Source: Pontixanthobacter aquaemixtae
Lineage (GTDB): Bacteria > Pseudomonadota > Alphaproteobacteria > Sphingomonadales > Sphingomonadaceae
Assembly (NCBI RefSeq): GCF_009827395.1
Contig: NZ_WTYX01000002.1
Span: 372,001 to 436,000 of the forward strand
Length of the DNA stretch: 64,000 nt
Direction of reading: 5' to 3'
In this document: positions 59,949 through 64,000 of the stretch, piece by piece
Position numbering within the stretch: position 1 is the stretch's first letter
Layout: the number at the start of each line of letters is the position of its first letter
The notes under the pieces: generated by a model
The model's input: only the letters and a program-made list of their open reading frames with translations
The model's database searches: none
What the model was told of the DNA's origin: nothing
Translations under genes and position numbers: made by a program

Positions 59949-61073
59949 TCAGCCGTTGGCCAAAGCCTCTACGATCCGCGCAACCGCTTTGCCATCACCG
60001 AAGGGATTGTGCGATTGCGCCATCGCATCATAGGCGGCTTGATCATCGAGCAGCCGGTTGCATTCGGCCACAATCATATCGGCATCGGTACCGACCAGCT
60101 TGGCGGTTCCCGCATCGACGCCCTCGGGGCGCTCGGTTGTTTCGCGCATGACCAGAACGGGTTTACCCAAGGCCGGGGCTTCCTCTTGCACGCCCCCGCT
60201 ATCGGTCAGCATCAACGTGCAAATGTCGAGCAGCCGCGCGAAATGCGGATAATCTAGAGGCTCGATAAGCGCGACATTGTCCAACCCGTCGAGCTGCGCA
60301 TTCATGACTTTGCGGACATTGGGATTGAGATGGACGGGGAAGATCATCGCCACGTCATCGCGCGCGGCAATCCGCCGGATAGCGTCGGCAATCGCTTCCA
60401 TTCCGCCACCGAAATTTTCGCGCCGGTGGCTGGTCACGCCGATAATGCGCTTGCCGGCAAAGCGTTGTTCCAACCCGGCGAGGTTGGTCGCAAGTTCGGG
60501 TTTCTGCTCAATCTGCGTAGTGATCCAGTGGAGCGCATCAATCACCGTATTGCCGGTCACATGAATGCTTGAGGGATCGACGGCTTCGCGTTTGAGCGCA
60601 TCCGCAGCCGTTTCAGTCGGGGCAAAATGCAATGCGGCGAAGCTGCCCACGATCTTGCGATTGACCTCTTCGGGCCATGGGTGGTGGATATTGCCGCTGC
60701 GCAGCCCCGCCTCGACATGCGCGACGGGAATCTTCCGGTAATAGGCCGCCAGCGCGCCGCTCATTGCGGTTGCTGTATCGCCTTGGACAATCACCCAATC
60801 GGGCTTTTCCTGATCGAGCACGCTGCCGATACCGGTCAGCAGATTGGCAGTCAGTGCGTCGAGCGTCTGGTCCGGCTGCATCAGATCGAGATCATGGTGC
60901 GGCACGATCCCGGCAATTTCGAGCACCTGATCGAGCATGCCGCGATGCTGGCCCGACACGCAAACGCGCGAGTCGAACCGTTCATCTGCATCCAGCGCAT
61001 GGACCAACGGGAAGAATTTGATCGCTTCGGGGCGTGTCCCGAATACGGAGAGAATTTTGATCGGCGTGCTCAT
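59949..61073 (-). CDS. wecB: UDP-N-acetylglucosamine 2-epimerase (non-hydrolysing)
   Basis: Converts UDP-GlcNAc to UDP-ManNAc. SVFGTRPEAIKFFPLVHAL, VCVSGQHRGMLDQVLEI, VQGDTATAMSGALAAYY, HVEAGLRSGNIHHPWPEE, VTSHRRENFGGGMEAI and LTDSGGVQEEAPALGKPVLVMR are all present; 374 residues. Together with wecC and the TviB-type gene it supplies acidic amino sugars to the EPS. ATG at 61073. Confidence 0.95.
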   Translation of the reverse strand: MSTPIKILSVFGTRPEAIKFFPLVHALDADERFDSRVCVSGQHRGMLDQVLEIAGIVPHHDLDLMQPDQTLDALTANLLTGIGSVLDQEKPDWVIVQGDTATAMSGALAAYYRKIPVAHVEAGLRSGNIHHPWPEEVNRKIVGSFAALHFAPTETAADALKREAVDPSSIHVTGNTVIDALHWITTQIEQKPELATNLAGLEQRFAGKRIIGVTSHRRENFGGGMEAIADAIRRIAARDDVAMIFPVHLNPNVRKVMNAQLDGLDNVALIEPLDYPHFARLLDICTLMLTDSGGVQEEAPALGKPVLVMRETTERPEGVDAGTAKLVGTDADMIVAECNRLLDDQAAYDAMAQSHNPFGDGKAVARIVEALANG

Positions 61074-61131
61074 GCAGCGCGCCTTAGCGCAGGAAAGTTA
61101 ATTCTGCCTATGCGGCGATTAACTAAAGCGG

Positions 61132-61716
61132 TCAGCCGTCCGTTTGCGCGCCCGGATCGGGAAGATTGCTGGATTCTTCAGCCGTTTCATCGGGCGTGGG
61201 CGCATCGCGTTCGGCCTCAAGCCGCTCCATATATTCGCGCTCGATCTGTTCGACACGTTGCTGTTCAGCGGCAGCTTCTGCATCAATGCTCGATAGCCGC
61301 TCTGCGCGGGCCGCCGCAATCAACTCGCTAAAGCGAACATTGCTGGAATTCCGCTTCTCGCCATAGGCCTGTTCGAGCAATTGCTGCGTACAGCCGGTAA
61401 AGCCGCCGGCTGCCGCAGTAGAGCAGGAAAGTGCGCCGAAGCTTCCGATCATTTCGAGCGATTCGACCCGCCGCGCCCAAGCCGTATTTTCCGGATCATC
61501 GCTGAATCGCAGATTTTCCGGTATCCGGTAACGGTCGCCATCGGGCAGGCGCGCGATCACCACGATCATTCCGTCATCGCAGGCGGGGGCTTCATCCTCG
61601 CCATAGACAATCGCCATGCACACATCATCGCTTGGGCCGACTTCATCCTGGGCCGACACTGCGCCCGGCAGCATCGCGGCGCTGGCTATCGCGGCGGAGA
61701 CAAGAATGCGTTTCAT
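61132..61716 (-). CDS. Secreted hypothetical protein with helical C-terminus
   Basis: A 194-residue protein with a signal peptide (about 1-22, ending AVSA-Q). The N-terminal region has paired cysteines (VCMAIVYGEDEAPACDD, SCSTAAAGGFTGC); residues about 115-170 are an alanine/glutamate-rich helix, possibly coiled coil (AEAAAEQQRVEQIEREYMERL), and the tail is acidic. Not recognised. ATG 61716 begins the leader. A TATAAT -10 (61773-61778, minus) lies about 57 bases upstream. Confidence 0.62.
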   Translation of the reverse strand: MKRILVSAAIASAAMLPGAVSAQDEVGPSDDVCMAIVYGEDEAPACDDGMIVVIARLPDGDRYRIPENLRFSDDPENTAWARRVESLEMIGSFGALSCSTAAAGGFTGCTQQLLEQAYGEKRNSSNVRFSELIAAARAERLSSIDAEAAAEQQRVEQIEREYMERLEAERDAPTPDETAEESSNLPDPGAQTDG

Positions 61717-61772
61717 AGGATTTTCCATCGGTAGAGTCTGTTGAGCGCGACTAAGCGCTATCGAGGTTGAAC

Positions 61773-61778
61773 ATTATA
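61773..61778 (-). promoter_or_regulatory. Consensus -10 box upstream of the secreted hypothetical gene
   Basis: Perfect TATAAT on the minus strand. The -35 at the expected spacing (GCTTCC, near 61796-61801) is poor, so an activator may be needed. Confidence 0.35.
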
Positions 61779-61833
61779 TGAAGCGCACGAAACAGGGAAG
61801 CGGTTCCCGATGCACTGGGATGCTTGCGCGCAG

Positions 61834-62370
61834 CTAAACCCGTTCGGCCAGCTTGATCGCCACCCGGCAGCCCAACCGGATTGCGCCCGAAAGCAGCGGG
61901 TAAGCGGGGGCTTGCTCTGCCCCGGCCGCCAGCGCGGCATCGCGATGCTCTCGCTCGTCCTCGCGGAATTCCTCAATCATTTCGGCCAGTTCAGGGTCGG
62001 CATTGCCTTCGGCCAGTTCATCAAGCTGGGCCGAATAATGCTTGTCAATTTCGGTCTCGACCGCCGCGGTACAAGCCATGGCTGCTTTCGGCCCGATCAA
62101 CGCGGTTCCCGCGCCCAGCACATAGCCGGCTGCCGACCAAAATGGGTGGAGCGCAGTCGGGCGCACACCGCGCCGCGCCATCAGCGCGTTAAATTTTGCG
62201 TGATGGCCATCTTCTTGCGCGGCCATTGCGGCAATTTCCGCAGAAAGCGGATGGCGATCGCCCATTACCGCCAATTGGCCCGCATAGATCCGCGTTGCGC
62301 CAAATTCGCCCGCCTGATCCACTCTGATCATACGTTCGGTGTCGGGTTTGGATGGAGCAATCTTGGTCAT
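61834..62370 (-). CDS. coq7: Demethoxyubiquinone hydroxylase Coq7
   Basis: Carboxylate-bridged di-iron monooxygenase of ubiquinone synthesis. Ferritin-like E/ExxH ligand motifs are seen: RVDQAGEFGATRIY, AAQEDGHHAKF, AAVETEIDKHY and FREDEREHRDAAL; 178 residues. ATG 62370 begins MTKIAPSKP; a longer frame continues into dsbB but is a different product. Overlaps the dsbB stop by ATGA (62367-62370). Confidence 0.9.
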   Translation of the reverse strand: MTKIAPSKPDTERMIRVDQAGEFGATRIYAGQLAVMGDRHPLSAEIAAMAAQEDGHHAKFNALMARRGVRPTALHPFWSAAGYVLGAGTALIGPKAAMACTAAVETEIDKHYSAQLDELAEGNADPELAEMIEEFREDEREHRDAALAAGAEQAPAYPLLSGAIRLGCRVAIKLAERV

Positions 62371-62834
62371 GCGCGAGCCTTGGCCGACATGGCCACGATC
62401 GCGCAACCCGAAACGGTCGAAATCAGGAAATTCCAACCGGCCAGACTGACGCCGAAAAGCGTCCAGGGCGCAACGTCGCAGCGGATCAAAGGCGCATTCA
62501 TGATGGCATCGAGCGGGTCGCCGCCACCGGCGCCAATTGCCGTGGCGCAGCTGGTCAGTCCTTCCCACCAGCCATATTCGACGCCGGCATGAAACCCGCC
62601 GATCAGGCCCGAGACAATGATCGCAAGGCCCGAAAGCATAATCCAGAACCGCGCGGGCGGGATGAAACAGGACAAGATCGCCAAAGCAAGCGCGGCAAAA
62701 TGCGGCCAGCGCTGCCACCAGCACATTTCACAGGGATAGAGGCCAAAACCATACTGCGAAACATATGCGCCACCCAGCAGCAATGCCGGGATAACGAGAG
62801 CCAGCGTCCTTGCGGATCTAAGCGATTGGTTCAC
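62367..62834 (-). CDS. dsbB: Disulfide bond formation protein DsbB
   Basis: Inner-membrane quinone-dependent oxidase that recharges DsbA. Four hydrophobic segments; first periplasmic pair C35-C38 in YPCEMCWWQRWPH and second pair C96 and C119 (TSCATAIGAG, LIRCDVAPW). 155 residues, normal. Co-translated with coq7; both rely on the quinone pool, which may explain the pairing. Confidence 0.9.
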   Translation of the reverse strand: MNQSLRSARTLALVIPALLLGGAYVSQYGFGLYPCEMCWWQRWPHFAALALAILSCFIPPARFWIMLSGLAIIVSGLIGGFHAGVEYGWWEGLTSCATAIGAGGGDPLDAIMNAPLIRCDVAPWTLFGVSLAGWNFLISTVSGCAIVAMSAKARA

Positions 62835-62850
62835 AGGTCTCTATCCGGGG

Positions 62851-64000
62851 TCAGTTGCGCCGCGCTATATTGCTGGGCCGGGTGCGGCGAAGCGTTTCGA
62901 GCGCGTAGTGAAGCTGGAAATCATCGACGCCCTGCTCTTTGAGCTGCGCCGCTGTCAGCTGGAAACGCGGATCGTCGAGCTTGTCGGTCTCGAGTGCTTT
63001 GTCTTCCAAAGCCAGTTCATTGACCAGATGCCCGCGCAGATCGGATTCGCGCAATTGGAACCGCGCGCGTTTCTCCAGATCGGGATCGGATAGCTGCGGG
63101 ACCTTGATGTCGGGGCTGATGCCGCCTTCCTGCACCGAATGGCCAGCCGGAGTGTAATAGCGCGCAGTGGTCAGCTTCACCGCGTCTGTGCGGCTCCGGT
63201 CGAGATAGATCAGGCTTTGCACGCTGCCTTTGCCGAAGCTCTGCTCTCCCATAACCACAGCGCGGCGGTGATCCTGCAGCGCACCGGCGACGATTTCCGA
63301 TGCGGATGCCGAACCCGCATCGATCAGAACCACCATCGGCACATCCGAGGCGATGGTCCCGGGGAATACCGTTTCCGCATCATAATAGACGGTCTCACGC
63401 GCCGCGCGCCCGCGCTGCGACACGATCCGTCCGCGGTCGAGGAACAAGTCCGAAAGGGCAACCGCTTCATCGAGCGAGCCGCCGGGATTCGAACGGAAAT
63501 CGAGCACCAGACCAGTGACATTGCCGGAAGCTTCCTTGCGGATCGCCTGCCACGCTTCATAAACGTCCGCGCCAACATCCGCAGAGAATTCGTTGATCGA
63601 GATAACGCCGATATTGCCGGCTTCGAGCGAATGCGTCACCGGCTCCAGCTCGATTACGCCGCGGGTCACGGTAACATCAAACGGCTCATCACGGCCGGGG
63701 CGGAAAATTGTCAGCTTGATCGATGTGCCGGCCTTTCCGCGCATCTGGCTGACCGCTTCGTCAAGATCGCCGCCATAGATCAGCTTGCCATCGAGATGGG
63801 TGATAAAATCGCCCGCTTTCAGTCCGGCTTCCTCGCCCGGGCTGCCGCGAAACGGCGAAATGATTTTCACTGCGCCATCTTCAAGCGTGACCGACAGGCC
63901 AAGGCCCGAATAATTGCCTTGAATCATTGTTTCGAGCCGCTGGAGAGCGGATCCGTCGAGATAGCCCGAATGCGGGTCGAGCGAGGCCAGCATCCCGTCA
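62851..64000 (-). CDS. S41 C-terminal processing protease (partial, N-terminus outside window)
   Basis: Tail-specific periplasmic protease. The visible 383 residues begin DGMLASLDPHSGYL; PDZ domain about the first 85 residues (GNYSGLGLSVTLEDGAVKI, GLKAGDFITHLDGK), then the catalytic core with the serine in AGSASASEIVAGAL and the lysine in GEQSFGKGSVQSL, a Ser-Lys dyad of CtpA type. The N-terminal signal region is off the right edge. Confidence 0.9.
   Translation of the reverse strand, partial: DGMLASLDPHSGYLDGSALQRLETMIQGNYSGLGLSVTLEDGAVKIISPFRGSPGEEAGLKAGDFITHLDGKLIYGGDLDEAVSQMRGKAGTSIKLTIFRPGRDEPFDVTVTRGVIELEPVTHSLEAGNIGVISINEFSADVGADVYEAWQAIRKEASGNVTGLVLDFRSNPGGSLDEAVALSDLFLDRGRIVSQRGRAARETVYYDAETVFPGTIASDVPMVVLIDAGSASASEIVAGALQDHRRAVVMGEQSFGKGSVQSLIYLDRSRTDAVKLTTARYYTPAGHSVQEGGISPDIKVPQLSDPDLEKRARFQLRESDLRGHLVNELALEDKALETDKLDDPRFQLTAAQLKEQGVDDFQLHYALETLRRTRPSNIARRN

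Noticed and set aside
1-64000. tRNA, rRNA, prophage, insertion sequence, toxin-antitoxin or defence system
   Set aside because: No recognisable cloverleaf, transposase, integrase, phage structural or defence genes were seen by reading; small RNAs cannot be excluded without a covariance search.

Overview
The window is GC-rich, gene-dense chromosomal DNA of an alphaproteobacterium, most likely an Erythrobacteraceae/Sphingomonadales member. Reasons (inference from gene content, no search run): SciP (DUF1153), an etfBA pair with a LiuR-type palindrome, a gene order pdxH - CDF transporter - dnaJ-like - yihY - fabI, general-stress (EcfG-type) promoter motifs, and a large exopolysaccharide locus of sphingomonad type. 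I recognised no rRNA, tRNA, CRISPR array, prophage or intact insertion sequence.

Layout. 1-7.7 kb (+): end of purK, then a tightly packed row folA, dipeptidase, ribF, GDPD phosphodiesterase, ileS, lspA and a DUF3035 lipoprotein, mostly with 4-base ATGA overlaps; it ends in a hairpin terminator. 7.68-7.93 kb is a non-coding element bounded by 22-bp inverted repeats. 7.9-31.6 kb is housekeeping and envelope: CorC/HlyC protein, OmpA-like lipoprotein, cysQ, sucC (no sucD beside it), a DUF6265-LprI-type protein, etfBA, a TonB-C-domain protein, an MFP-RND-DUF445 operon whose RND pump carries an extra membrane block, GlsB, a two-gene operon ending in sciP, mnmA, a serine hydrolase, a CDF transporter, pdxH, a J-domain protein, YihY and fabI.

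31.6-61.1 kb is an exopolysaccharide (EPS) locus. On the minus strand (31.6-41.7 kb): an unknown secreted protein, a Wzz/BY-kinase, a Wza-type export lipoprotein, an O-antigen-ligase-like protein, a glycosyltransferase and rfbA-D-B-C for dTDP-rhamnose. Divergently on the plus strand (42.0-54.6 kb): glycosyltransferase, Wzx flippase, three methyltransferases interleaved with glycosyltransferases, an RmlD-like reductase, an AsnB-type amidotransferase, an EpsG-type polymerase and an acyltransferase. Then come a TviB-type UDP-HexNAc dehydrogenase (-), a WcaJ/WbaP-type initiating transferase (+), a UDP-glucuronate 4-epimerase-like gene (+), and wecC and wecB (-). Together they predict a Wzx/Wzy-dependent acidic polymer with rhamnose and N-acetylated hexuronates, probably methylated, acylated and perhaps amidated.

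61.1-64 kb (-): a secreted hypothetical protein, coq7, dsbB and the C-terminal part of an S41 processing protease cut by the window edge. The most notable signals are the RND insert, a codon-atypical patch inside ileS, the palindrome-bounded element at 7.7 kb, two EcfG-like promoters, the etfBA palindrome, the tyrosine tail of the BY-kinase built on 6-base DNA repeats, and the AsnB/dual-dehydrogenase chemistry of the EPS locus.
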